DNA of 64,000 bases from Scenedesmus sp. ARA3 (lineage: Eukaryota; Chlorophyta; Chlorophyceae; Sphaeropleales; Scenedesmaceae), in the NCBI GenBank assembly GCA_004335835.1, contig RWJK01001719.1, forward strand, positions 124,001-188,000, given 5' to 3'. Within the stretch, counting starts at the first letter, position 1, and each line of letters starts with the position of its first letter. Position numbers and translations under genes: made by a program. Shown here in pieces: positions 13,227-24,878 of this stretch. Below the pieces are notes generated by a model. It was given only the letters and a program-made list of their open reading frames with translations. It did not search any database and was not told the origin of the DNA.

Positions 13227-14252
13227 CAATATCTGTGGCCCTCACCGTACAGCTTGGCGTACTTCTCCTCCAGCGCGGCGCGCTCCTTCCTGAAGGCCTT
13301 CTCCAGCTCATCGTGCTGGCCCTGCAGCGTCTGCAGCAGCAAGCACCAGCAAGCAGAAGCAAGAGAAAACAAATCATATCAGCAGCTGGTCCTGCATTGC
13401 CAAAGGCCTTTTCCAGCTCTCGTGCTGGCCCAGCGTCTGCGGGACAATCAGCAAAAGATAACAACACTTGCTATTGATCAACATGGCAAGTGCAGCAGCA
13501 CAGGAGGGGCGCAGTGGCAAAGATGTGGGGCGTGGTGTCGCAGGCAACCGAATGCAGCACACACAGGTTGGTGGCTGCTGCAATGCTGGGCAACACAAGC
13601 CTGCTGCCGCATGCGCTGCTGCCTGCTGCACGGTGATGATGCCAGGTGCTTGCAAGTGACAATTCAAAATCAAAGCAACAAGGCTGGACCTGCTGCTGAT
13701 GCTGCTGAAGGCGCTGCACTGTACCTGCAGCTCGGTCACGCGTGCCCTCAGGTGAGGGGTGAGGCTGGAAATGAAGTCCTCAGGGTCCATCGTCATCATG
13801 GCCATCTGCTCCTGCAAGTGTCGAGTGAACGTAACAGAAGTGCAGCAGACAGCGGCAGCTTAGGCTGCAGCAGCAGGCGGGAAACAGGTGAGGCATTGCT
13901 GCCCTGTGTAGCGAGAACAATGCTGCTGTTGCTGCTTGCTTGCGGGTGTACTGCAGTGTGGCTGTGCCCGATCGCTGCAAGAACCGACGGCAACGGCTGT
14001 TAAGCTGCGTAAGCGCGTCGGCCACGCCAGGCACACTGCTGAATGAAAGCTGGTGAGTTGGGCAGGTAGCTTGGCGGTTCCTTGGCTTTCGACATGCTGA
14101 TCAGCATACGCACGCATACGTCCTGTCTTATAGATTTGCAAGGAAATCAAAGATGCTTTCAGCAAGCTAAGATCGGCAGCGAACTGAGAACATAGCAGCA
14201 CATGGAATCATGCTGCTGGGGCTTCGTGCTGTACCTGCAGGGACTCGGCCAT
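9547..14252 (-). CDS. Nucleosome assembly protein 1 (NAP1), 12 exons
   Basis: Minus-strand exons: 14252-14235, 13811-13725, 13330-13246, 12954-12865, 12520-12428, 12030-11900, 11412-11308, 11051-10950, 10659-10538, 10303-10243, 10018-9967 and 9623-9547, giving 340 residues in one frame. NAP1 is a histone H2A-H2B chaperone shuttling between cytosol and nucleus. Diagnostic stretches are the helix [20 protein letters not shown], then [53 protein letters not shown] and [17 protein letters not shown]. These are followed by the acidic tail (exons 10-11) and a C-terminal CKQQ, a CaaX-type prenylation box as in plant NAP1. The first coding exon is only 18 bases (MAESLQ). Decayed copies of parts of exon 6 (11779-11820, 11631-11675) and exon 3 (13400-13440) lie in introns. 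Several introns carry transcript-strand CTG runs at the 3' splice site. Confidence 0.96.
11631..11675 (-). repeat. Decayed copy of NAP1 exon 6 segment (distal)
   Basis: Minus strand reads [14 protein letters not shown], matching the [11 protein letters not shown] core of exon 6 (12030-11900), but an in-frame stop lies just upstream and the downstream sequence does not continue as exon. It resembles the other intronic copy at 11779-11820 more than the true exon (shared AAGGCCA block), so it probably derives from it. Confidence 0.85.
11779..11820 (-). repeat. Decayed copy of NAP1 exon 6 segment (proximal)
   Basis: Minus strand reads [14 protein letters not shown], again the exon 6 core, followed by a small internal duplication of a GTGTTTTGTG-like unit and a weak GTTAGC donor. 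Splicing it in would not preserve phase with exon 7. Confidence 0.85.
13400..13440 (-). repeat. Decayed copy of NAP1 exon 3 start
   Basis: This matches the 5' part of exon 3 (13330-13292) including its CAG|ACGCTG acceptor, but with small deletions that shift the frame. It lies in the intron immediately upstream of the true exon. Confidence 0.85.
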
Positions 14253-16069
14253 GGCGCTCTTAGCTGGGCTGAAGAGGTTAAAGGCACACAGATAGCACGA
14301 TCGTGGTGCGCCGGATCGAGCGTGCGCGCTGGCAAGAGAGTACGCGCTGCCTGCTGGCTGCTGCTGTGCAAGTGCTGGCCCACGCAGCTCAAGGTTCGTG
14401 CGCTTCAAGCAGAAGATAACCGACATATATGTGACGTCCAGGGGTTTGGGACGAGCCGGACGTGATAACATGTCACCTCTGCTGAGCCCTGGTCCCTGCC
14501 AACAGCAGTCGGGCACGCTCTGCCATCTATGCGCCCACTCGCACCCAGTACTGCTATGCTAAGGTGCCCATTGCAATTCTCTGGTTTGGATGGCCCGTTT
14601 TGATGTTCTTGCGCTCTGAGCCTGCTGTGCAGGCAAGGATGTGGAGTGCAACTGCAACAGCAGTTTGCACCAGACAGTTTTCAAGCTGATCACGGAGCAA
14701 CCAGCCACGAGTGAAACATGCGAACAGGTTGCACGTGCATGGTGTTGAAAGGGTGCCCTCGGCTGCTGTGAAGAAGCGTAGCCAAATCTGAGCCTGCAGC
14801 AGCAGCAGCTGCTGCATGGCAGTGATGAAGTTGCTCAGCTGGAAAGGAAAAGCATGCTGATGCTTCGATTGCCGAGATGAGCGCTCTTTCTCGTCATGCA
14901 TGTGTGCCGGCGCATGCAGTGGGTGCCAGCACTGGGCTGTGATTACAACACATCTGAGCTTGGCAGCACGTGTTGCTGCTGGGGGCTGAGCTGTGCTGCT
15001 ATCATGCAGCGTCAGCGATGAGGCCACGCTACACTTGATATGAGCCCTTGGTTTTCCTTTCTTCCAGTGTTCTGCCACAGTCGATTGACCTCAGGTGCCT
15101 GGATGTGTGCAGATTGCCAGGGGTGTGTCCGTGGTATGATTATGTCAAACGGATCTCTGCTATGGCTTTAGATGTCTAGTTTGGTGCTGAGAGGAATCTC
15201 TGCGAGTAACACATTTTCAATTTCGTTTTTGTCACCAGGGGGAGCAAGATCTTACTCGCCACATGTTAGTTGCTTGAGTTGGGGGCGGCCCCGAGGGACG
15301 GCCATGTGGCTGTCCTGATGGTGTGTGCCTCTACGCATGTGCCTGATGCGTGAATGAAGCTGAAGTTTAAGGCAAGTATTGTGCATGGTGACGTTGTGGC
15401 GTGGCAGATGTGTAGCTTATTCTCCTGCAGGAGATCCTCCAGCTGTACAGCTGGAGCACTGTTCACTGAGTCAGCAGTGCTGCATGCCCTCACTCGTACG
15501 AAACAGCTGCACGAAGACTGGGACTACTGTCCTCATCCTTTCACTCTGGTGGGAGTGGGGCCGATGGCCAGCGGACCCGGGAGCCTCCCGGCCGGGAGGC
15601 CTGGCAATGCGATTACACGGTTACGTTTTGATTAAAGGCTGATCGACCTGAGACAAGTGCACAAACGCACTGAACTCAAAAACTATTTGGTATTCAAAAG
15701 CTGTTGCTTGCTGGACGGCCAGAGGATTACACGCTCGGTGGCATGCTGACGTGTCGTTGACTCGGTCAACTTGACTGGATCCGGAACAGTAGGGTTTTCT
15801 TGTAGCAACGCCCTGCCGGGCAGTGCCCCCGCAGCCGCATGAGGCGTCGTTCCTTGCATCCAGCTCAACATGTACTGCCGTGCACTGTACTCCAGGGTTG
15901 GGGAGCTGATTATCGATAGCGACTGTGAGCAGGTGCTTGAGATCACTGCTCTCATCTTGCACACTCTTTACATATGCAACCACAGCCAGCCAGTGATCAA
16001 GAGGCACACGATAGCTTCACCAAGGGGAGCTGGAGCAACAGCAGCAGCAGCAGCTCTAGTATCTGCGCC
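14253..16069. other. Divergent intergenic region (NAP1 and MYND-A promoters)
   Basis: The NAP1 start codon (minus) and the first MYND gene (plus) face away from each other here. An open frame at 14554-15078 (-) has no recognisable family. A perfect 18-base palindrome, GCCTCCCGGCCGGGAGGC, lies at 15583-15600. In-frame ATG codons upstream of 16070 could extend MYND-A to 15974. Confidence 0.5.
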
Positions 16070-17103
16070 ATGGAATTGAACTTAAATACAGCAAGCCAGT
16101 TGGTGCAGCTGCTGCAAAAGCTCATCAAAGCTCCAGACCTGGCTTATGTAACAGCCTTCGAGTTCCAAGTTGGTGCCCTGCAGAATGTCTTCAGGAGCGT
16201 AACAGGCCAACCTGCAAGCATTGACACACGAGCACTCATGCAGGTACGTGTTGACCTTGTGTTGCGCAAGCAATGCTATCTAGATACACCCCGCACACTG
16301 ACAGCAGCTCACATGCCCTGCATGGTGTGCTGTAGTACACTCGGTACAGCATGCTGCTGCAGGATGCTGCAGCCTCGTGCATAGCAGCAGTACAAGCATT
16401 TCTCATGTTACAAGTTACAAGTCCTACGCTTCGGAGGCAGGCAAGCCTGCTTGAGCCTATGCTCTTCCGTGCTTAAATTAGAGAAGGACAAGGACAGGCC
16501 CGGGCCTGACAGCTCTATCGTAAGAACATTTCTCCTGGTGCACGTGCTGTGGTGTGCAGGAGCTTGTGCACCAGCACAGCATCTTCAAGCTGCTGGCACA
16601 GGCCAGCAGCAGGGCGCTGCAGCTGCTGCTGAAAGCAACCAGCAAGAAAAAGAGCAAAGCCGTGCTGCTGTGGAGCTTCACACATGTGCAGTTGCTGCTG
16701 AAAGCTGTAGTTGAAGCCTGGAAAGCTGTAGTTGATGCCTGGAGATGCTACATGGCTGGTCTTTCGCCAGCAGCATTGGCAGCAGAAAAGCAGCTTGTCC
16801 TGCAGCAGCTGCAAGAATCAGGTGCGGAGCAGACTCAACAGCAGCATCGCTTGCAGGGTCGGCTGATCACAGTCTCGTCTTGTCGTTATGCCTGGCGTTG
16901 CCATTTGCTGTGCGGGCTGACGCAGCAGGGCTGTGCACAACCATAGCCACATTTGAGCGCAATCTGTCCCTTTCACTTCATGTGTCTTGCCTCTCCGGTG
17001 TTCTGCACCACTCGCAGGCTTCCTGCAGACATCCTTAGCAGCATGTACGCGTGACACGGCGTGGTTAGAGCAGCAGCTGCTGCAGCAGCGACAGCAGCCT
17101 GCT

Positions 17104-17138
<35 letters not shown>

Positions 17139-19258
17139 AGGGAGGAAGCAGGCAGCCAAGAAGCAGCGGCAGCCACCGGGCAACCTTACTGCAGCCCAGG
17201 CAGATGCAGCGGCGTGTGTCCGCATCAAGGCATACCTCAGCTTGCTCCCAGAGCTGGCGGATTGCTGTGGTTATGACTTGCTGGCTGGCCCGCTGGCCAC
17301 CCAAATGGAGCTGTGGGTGCGGCTCATGTGGACAGTGCTACGCTGCGAGGAGGCAAGCAGAAGCAGCACCAGCAGCAGCAGCCCCAGCACCACACGCCCC
17401 ACTGCGCAACAATATGCCAATGATGCGCTGGCAGGGGCATTTACTTCAGCGCTGGACTTGCTGAAAAACATCGCTGGGCAGGTGCAGCACAACTGTCAGC
17501 TCAACAGCGAGTTTCCGCAGATGGCAGACCCTGCAGCCAGCGATGCCCTGTACCACCTGCTGCTGCTGAACTTGGCTCTGCATACCAGGGAACTGCACGA
17601 GGGTGTAGCGGAGCAGACCACCAGGCAGGAGAGGCTGCCGCAGCAGCACCACGCGCAGCTGCTGCAGGAGCTGGGTGTTGGGTGGCTGCAGATCAGTGCT
17701 GAGCAGCACCGCAGGCAGCTGATGGAGGAGCTGCAAATGGTCAAAGTTGTGATAGGGCAGAGTGATAGGCGCAAGCGCACTGCGGAAGGCAGCAGCAGCA
17801 GCGGCGCCGGCGCCGGCGGCGGCGGCAGCAGCAGCTGCAGGGCAGTGGAGGCGGCGGCGATGCTGACGCTGCTGCAGGCTACGCTGCTGCGCGCAGCTGA
17901 ACACGACGTTGCATCAGTTGAAGACATGGCTGGCATCATAGCACACTTGCTAGCAGCATGCAATGGTTCAGCTCGTGAGGCAGCAGCAGCTGTGCTGCTG
18001 CAGCCAGTCCTGACACAGCTGCTGCCAGCAAGCCTGGCGGCTGCCGCAGCTGCCGCCCAAACAGCAGATGGCGCCAGCAATGCTGCGGCGCAGCAGTTGC
18101 CGGCGTCTGCAGGGCAGACGGGCGGTGTTGACGCGGCAGCAGTCAGCCCTGGTGCATCACAGCATGCAGCATGCCTCCACACTGTGATAGGAGCTCTGTG
18201 TATGCTGCTTGTATCAGGTGTGCGCCAGCAGCACTGTACTCAACAGGCAGCTGGCCTTGGCCTGAGTGCCTTGCATGGTGCTGCAATGCAAGCAGTGGCT
18301 CTTGTCTGTTCAGCTGGTGTGTGCTGTGCTTGAGATCTGGCGTGCTTGCAAAACGGCAGGGACTCAGTGCAGCGGCTGTTGAATGCGCTTGTGCAGCCAT
18401 GCATACAGCGCAGCTACACGCGCCAACTATGCAAGTGCTGCTGGCAGCTTGCATTGCTGGCCTTTCACTGCTTCTGTGTGTTGCAGTGCCTGACAGGCGC
18501 CCTGTGGGCTGTGTTGGGTTCGCTTTGCAGGCAGTGCTGCAGCTCAGCTGCAGGAAGCATACGCCAGCCACCCGCAGCAGGTGTGCTGCAGCTTGGAGGC
18601 AGCGCTGCGCTTCACGCTGCAGGCACAGCACGCTGGCACGGTGCGGAATGGCCCCGACAGGATAGACACGCTTGTCGAAGCAGCAGCAGCAGCAGCAGCA
18701 GCAGCGTAGGGCCAGCTGTGAGCGGCGCTGCAGCCAAGCAGATGTTCTCGCTGCTGGTGACGTGCTTGAAAGCTGTTGAGCAGCGGCTTAACAGCAGCAG
18801 CAGCAGTGAAGGCGGCAACTCTGAAATCGACATCAAGAAAAGCATGACAGACCTGGGCAGCACCCTGCGCATCCACACGCTATGCTTCACTGTGTTCAGC
18901 ACCAGCAAATACACTGACGGCCAGCTGCAGCTGCTGCTGCAAGGCCGGTGCCTGTCACTGCTGGCCAAAATCGCTGTAGTAATGCAGCGCCAGGCTGCAA
19001 CACTGCAAACAGCAGGGCAGAAGGTCATTTTAGAAAGAGAAACAGAAGAGGCAGCAAAGCGTGCAGCATGCGCCAGCAAGCTTTTGAAAACCATGCCTGA
19101 ACCTCTGCAAGTTATGGTTGATGCATGCACTGCCAGCTTGGCTGCTGCAGGCTTGCAGCTGCCAGGTGATGCAGCAGCTGCGGCAAAGGCGCTAGCAAAG
19201 CTCCAGCAGCAGGGAAAGGCACTGCAGCAGCAGCTGCAGTCATACCTATGCCTGCCAC

Positions 19259-19289
<31 letters not shown>

Positions 19290-19713
19290 CAGCAATGTAG
19301 TGAAGCCCAATGCCGGCACGGATGGCTGCTCTGGCGGCAGCAAGCAGCAACTGAAGCAGCAGGCAGACCAGGAGCAGGAGCAAGATTGCAAGGGGCAGCA
19401 GCAGCAGCAGCAGCAGCTGCAGCAGCAGCATGGTTTTCATGGCCAGCAGGCTGAGCAGCTGGCCCAGGCGCTGCAGCAGTATGGGCATGACATCTGCCTG
19501 CAGCTGCCTGTGCCCTACTGGTGCTGCAACCCCGCCTGCAGCAACGTGGCGGAGTGCAGCGAGCTTGAGCTGGTGTCCCGCAAGGGCAGCAGGTGCTCCG
19601 GCTGCGCCACTGCGCGCTTCTGCAGCAAGTCCTGCCAGCAGCAGTGCTGGAAAGGGCAGCATGCGCCAGTGTGCAAGCGCATCGCTGCAGCGCGCAAGGG
19701 CCAGCAACGGTAG
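16070..19713 (+). CDS. MYND zinc-finger protein, tandem copy A (frame break in exon 4)
   Basis: Exons 16070-16243, 16560-16821, 17018-18217 and 18531-19713 follow the same four-exon plan as copy B. The N-terminus holds SQLVQLLQKLIKAPDLA and ELVHQHSIFKLLAQAS. The middle is a helical, Ala/Gln/Ser-rich region. The C-terminus is a MYND finger in the green-algal style: CCNPACSN, CSGCATARFCSKSC, then CWKGQHAPVC. MYND fingers bind proline-rich partners; the cellular role of these large algal proteins is unknown. In exon 4 the frame that matches copy B (AQLQEAYASHPQQV) meets TAG at 18707-18709 just after a (CAG)n run, and the finger is in another frame. The exon is one base out, so this is a frameshift, an error in the repeat, or an unrecognised small intron. 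Alternative upstream ATG at 15974. Confidence 0.8.
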
Positions 19714-21045
19714 TAGAGGACATCAGTGGCAGCAGGCATGCTGCATAGCACATGCTATACTTGCTGGGCACTGTTGCTGGGCTCTATTTGTCTGCGCAGA
19801 CTCAGCGGAGGCTCCTGTGTACAATCGTGGGGGCCCAGGTGGCATTTGTAGCCAGTGCGCTGGTGGCGTTGCAACTGCACCTGGAACTTCATGGATTCAA
19901 TCATCGCCAATGATCAAGATAAAGGCCGCGGCGTTGCTGACAAGTTGCAAGCATCATGTGCAACATACAGGCCTAAATGCCGCATCGTGCTCCTGCAATG
20001 TGTGTTATAATCACCTGCAACTCTTTATACAGCAGTGAATTCGTTCTTATACAGCAACAGCTGGTTTCAGTGTACGTCCAATGTTTCACTAGGTCAGCTC
20101 ACGCACGACGTTAATCACGCCCTCCATCACGGTGCTCTGATGGCTAGGCTCAGGGATCCCAGCCCTGAGGCAGCCCTGCCTGATGTAACATGCCAAACGC
20201 CTCAGGTTATCAGACACAAGGTAGGCTGACAGCCAGCAAGGAGCAATGATCACACCCCAAGTTCCTAAGCACTGCGGCTGGGTTAAATCACAGCGCATTG
20301 TAGATAACAAGGCCATCGCGTACACAAGGTTTTGACTAGCCACTGGTCTTTATACCGGTGACGGCGGCAATGCTCCGAAGAGCTAGATCTAGGGGCGCCT
20401 CGAGACTCTTGCTTAATCAATCATTGCCCTGCAAACAGGGATCAAGCTCGCATGCCATCAAAATCTTGCTTTCATTTTGTGTGTTCTCTTTTGAGTCAGA
20501 AGTAAGCTTCAGCCCATCGCTGTTGTACATCTCGACACAAATGTAAAAGCGTCATAACCCTTCGGTGTAACGTTCATGCTCAACACATCACATCATGAAC
20601 ATTTACATACGTTGATCTGATGTATTTGAACGGCTGTATAGCTCGGCGCCATGCCAACATGACACTGCCGGTAACATCTTGTCATTTGAACAGTAGGGTA
20701 TGCATCGTGCTACCTCTGCAGCTGTAAGACAGCGTTGTAGTCCACAGCCAGTACAGCACCTGCTTGTCTGTACAGTATCTAAGAAGTCTGCTGGTTATGC
20801 ATCAGTACGTTATGCTGGCTCACTAAAGTCTTAGCACAGCCAGCCACAGCTTTGACAAGGCACAGCAGCGTTCCTGCAAGGCGAGCGGCAACAGCAGCAG
20901 TGCCAGCAGCAGAACGAGGGGCAGGCACAGCAGCAGCACCGCCACCACCACCAGCAGCAGCAGCAGCAGAAGAAGCAACGGTAGCACGGCTACCACCACC
21001 ACCACCAGCAGCAGCAACAGCAGGAGCGGTGCACACATCAGCACC
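19714..21045. other. Spacer between tandem MYND genes
   Basis: No supported gene. It should hold the 3' UTR of copy A and the promoter of copy B. A CAG/CCA-rich stretch at 20890-21035 precedes the copy-B ATG and resembles the poly-Ser/Ala leader before copy A, but it is not in frame with copy B. Confidence 0.5.
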
Positions 21046-22815
21046 ATGGCAATGATTGCAGACCATGTCCTACAGCTACTGCAGAAGCTTATCACAGCTC
21101 CAGATCTGGCATTTCTGAAAGATGCCTTGCCGGAAATAAGAGTGCTGCAGACGTTCCTGAGAGAAGGAAGGGTGCCACCTGTCAACAGCACCATGCAAGA
21201 AGTTATGCAGGTAGGTTGCTGCACCATAGCTGGTGCCTTCACGTACTCCCTACACATTGACAGCAACTCATGAGCCGTGCTGCGTACGCGTTGCAGCACA
21301 CCCATTGAAGTGTACTGCTGACAAAATAAAGCGGTTGTTTGACAACCAGCAGCATGTGGAAGTAATACTATGCACCTGCACTGGCTTGCAGGAGCTTGTG
21401 CACCAGCACAGCATTTTCAAGCTGCTGGCACAGGCAAGCGACAGGGCGCTGCAGCTGCTGTCGAGAGCAACCAGCAAGGAAAGGACCAAACCCGCGCTGC
21501 TCAAGAGCTTCGTGCAGCTGCAGATGCTGATGCCTATTAGTATCATAGCCTGGAACAGCTGCACGGCTGACTTGGCACCAACAGCAGCAGCGGCAGCAGC
21601 AGGAGCACGAGCAGGAGCAGCGGCAGGGAAGCAGCTTGTGCTGCAGCAGCTGGAGGAAACAGGTAAGCAGCAGACTCCACAGCAGCAATGCTTGCTTTGT
21701 TGGCTGACTGCACTGAGCCTTGCTGTACTTGATGTGGTCAGCGCTGTTGAGCAACAGCAGCTTCAGCTCAATGTGCGCAGTGTCAAGTATTGTACTGTCC
21801 TAGCTGAGGCAGCTATGCGTGCTGGAAGCACCATACTCCCCGTTTGAACAGCACCTGTCATGTCAATCACCCTGTGCTCTTGCACTTCGCTGTGACCTGC
21901 ACTGTTTGCAGACATGTTACAGACATCCTTAGCAGCATGTAGTCGTGACACGGCCTGGCTGGAGCAGCAGCTGCTGCAGCAGCACACCAGGCAGCAGCGA
22001 CAGCAGGAACAGCAGCAGCAGCCAAGGGGAAAGAAGCAGGCAGCCAAGAAGCAGCAGCAGGCGCCAGGCAGCCTCACTGCAGCGCAGACAGATCCAGCGG
22101 CATGTGTAAGGATCAACACGTACCTCAACACGTTCCCAGGTCTAGCTGAAAGCTGCGGTAACCATGATGAGCTGCTGACTGGCCCGCTGGCCCCCCACAT
22201 GGAGCTGTGTGTGCGGCTTGCTTGGGCAGTGCTGCGCTGCGAGGAGGCCCACAGCAGCAGCAGCAGCAGTAGCAGCAGCAGGAGCAATAGTAGCAGCAGC
22301 AGCAGCACACGCAGCTGTGCAGAGGAGAATGCCAAGGTCACGTTTCAAGGTGCGACTATGGCAGCCCTGAACGTGGTGGAAAGCCTGGCAAAGCAGCAGG
22401 TACGCACCTTCTCACTGCAGCATGCCAAGGAGTTCCCGCAGCTGTCAGACGCTGCAACCAGCGATGCGCTGTTCCGCCTGCTGCTGCTGAACTTGGCAAT
22501 GCACACCAAGGCACTGCAGGACAAGGCAGCAGCGCAGAGCAGCAGCCAGCAGCTGCTGCCGGAGCCGCACCACAGGCTGCTGCTGCAGGATCTGGGCGTT
22601 GAGTGGCTGGAGCGCAGTACTGTGTGGACGCGCACGACAATGTCTGTGCAGGACATCAGCGCTGCAGCTGTGGCGCTGCGTCACCATATGAACGCGGTGG
22701 CAGCAGCACGTGAAGTGGGTGCTGGCAGCAGCAAACCTAACAACACCAGCAGCAGCAGCAGCAGCAGCAGCACGCTGGTGCCGTTACACTCATCCTCGTG
22801 CTCGGCTGCTGGGAC

Positions 22816-22851
<36 letters not shown>

Positions 22852-24878
22852 CAATGTAGAGGTGGCAGCCATGCTGACGCTGCTGCAGGCTTCGCTGCTG
22901 GTGGGAGCTAGCTGTGGCTCTGAGTGGACCCAAGGCATGGCATACCTCCTAAATACCTTCCTTGCAACACTCAGCGGTTCAGCTCGTGAGGCAGCAGCAG
23001 CTGTGCTGCTGCAGCCAGTGCTCACACAGCTGCTGCCAGCAAGCATCACAGCGACAAAAGCTGCGGCGCAAGCAGCAGCCGGCATCAGCAATGATGCGTC
23101 ACAGCAGCTGCCGGTGCCTACAGGGCAGGCGGGCGTTGATGCGGCAGCAGCAGCCGCTGGTGCATCACAGCAGGCGCCAGCTGAGCATGCACCAATCCTC
23201 TACCATGCAACACGAGCTCTGCATGCACTGCTAGGCACAGGTGGGCATCAACGTAATATCTGTCGCCCAAACAGACATTGTTGGGGCCTGCATTGCTGCG
23301 CTGATGCGTGCTAGCGCGCGTGCATTTGCTATCGCTTCGCCCATCGCCACCGTGCAGAGGCTCGGATGTGCTATGCCTGCAGCGTGTCATGCTGGTGTTT
23401 CAACAATAACCCGTGGCACGGCTGCTATGATTCCCATGCGCACATGCTTGCAGCATGGCTTCCTGCATTGCCTGCCATGTAGACCTACTGTTGTGATGCG
23501 TCTTCTTCATCAAGTGCGTGACAAATACTGCGGGGCAATCATGATATTCTGCTTTGCAGGCGCTGCTGCAGCACATCTGCAACAAGCATACAGCAGCCAC
23601 CCGCAGCAGGTGTGCCGCAGCTTGGAGGCAGCGCTGCGCTGCACGCTGCAGGCGCAGCACTTTGTACAGGGCATTGCTGACATGGCAACCATGCTCCTTG
23701 CAGCAGTATGCACCTGCATTAGCACCAAGCCTGACAGCAGCAGCAGCAGCAGCAGCGGCGGCAGTGTAGGGCCAGCTGTGAGCGGCCCTGTGGCCAAGCA
23801 GCTGTTTTCACTGCTAGCAACGTGCTTAAAGGCTGCTGACCAACGGCTCAACAGCAGCAGCAGCAGCAGCAGTGACGGCGGTGGTTGCACTTCTGACAGT
23901 GACGTCAAGGCAAACCCAATGGCTTTGGCTCATTGTCTGGACAGCCAGCAGCTGTGCCTTGCTGTGCTCAAAACCTGCAAAGCCATTGAGCAGCCGCTGC
24001 AGCTGCTGCTGCAGGCCCGCTGCCTGTCACAGTTCGCCAATATTGCAACTGTTGTGCAGCGTTGCATGGCAGCAATGCAGACTGCAGCAGCTGAGCAGCA
24101 GGGCTGCAGCGGAGAGGTAGCAGGGACTGTTGCAGCAGTAGCCAGCAAGCAACTGGTAACCTTAGCTGCAGTCCTGCAGCTTACTGTTGATGCGTGCAAT
24201 GCCAGCTTGGCTGCTGCAGACCTCCAGCTGCCGGGTGACGCAGCAGCTGCTGCAGAGGTACTTGCGCAGCTTCAGCAGCAGGGCGAGGCACTGCAGCAGC
24301 AGCTGCAATTGTACCAAGTCCCGCCAAAGCAGCAGGCGCAGCAGCAGCAAGGAAGCAGTGCACTGGAGCCAAATGTCAGCAGCGGTGGCGGCTCTGGCAG
24401 CGGCGAGCAGCAACTTCAACAGCAGATAATTCAGGAGCAGGACCAACAGCAAGGGCAGCACAAGCAGCAGCAGCAGCAGCAGAGCGAAGCACAGCCACCC
24501 GGATGCAGCAGCAGCACAAAGGATATATGCCGGGCCAGCAGCACGCAGGATTGTCAGCAGGAGCAGGCAGAGGAACAACAGCAGAATAGCATGGAGCAGC
24601 AGCAGCCCTTTCAAGGCCAGCAGGCTGAGCAGCTGGCCCAGGCGCTGCAGCAGTATGGCGATGCCATCTGCCTGCAGCTGCCTGTGCCCTACTGGTGCTG
24701 TAACCCCACATGCAGCAATCTGCAGGGGTGGAGTGAGCTTGAGCTGGTGTCTGGCAAGGGCAGCAGGTGCTCTGGCTGCGCCACTGCGCGCTTCTGCAGC
24801 AAGTCCTGCCAGCAGCAGTGCTGGAAAGGGCAGCATGCGCCGGTGTGCAAGCGCATCGCGGCAGCACGCAAGGGCTAG
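21046..24878 (+). CDS. MYND zinc-finger protein, tandem copy B (intact)
   Basis: Exons 21046-21210, 21392-21662, 21912-23240 and 23560-24878 sum to 3084 bases, 1027 residues, with phases 0, 1 and 1 at the three introns, identical to copy A. Exon 1 encodes VLQLLQKLITAPDLAFLKDA. Exon 2 holds ELVHQHSIFKLLAQAS. Exon 3 is a long helical region with SLAACSRDTAWLEQQLLQQ followed by Ser/Gln runs. Exon 4 carries HLQQAYSSHPQQVCRSLEAA and ends in the MYND finger (CCNPTCSN, CSGCATARFCSKSC, CWKGQHAPVC). The offset between the two start codons is 4976 bases. Introns have diverged far more than exons. A block near the exon 3 end (22976-23044) is almost identical to 17966-18034 in copy A. The first residues were chosen by the ATG closest to the shared N-terminal helix. 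Confidence 0.88.
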
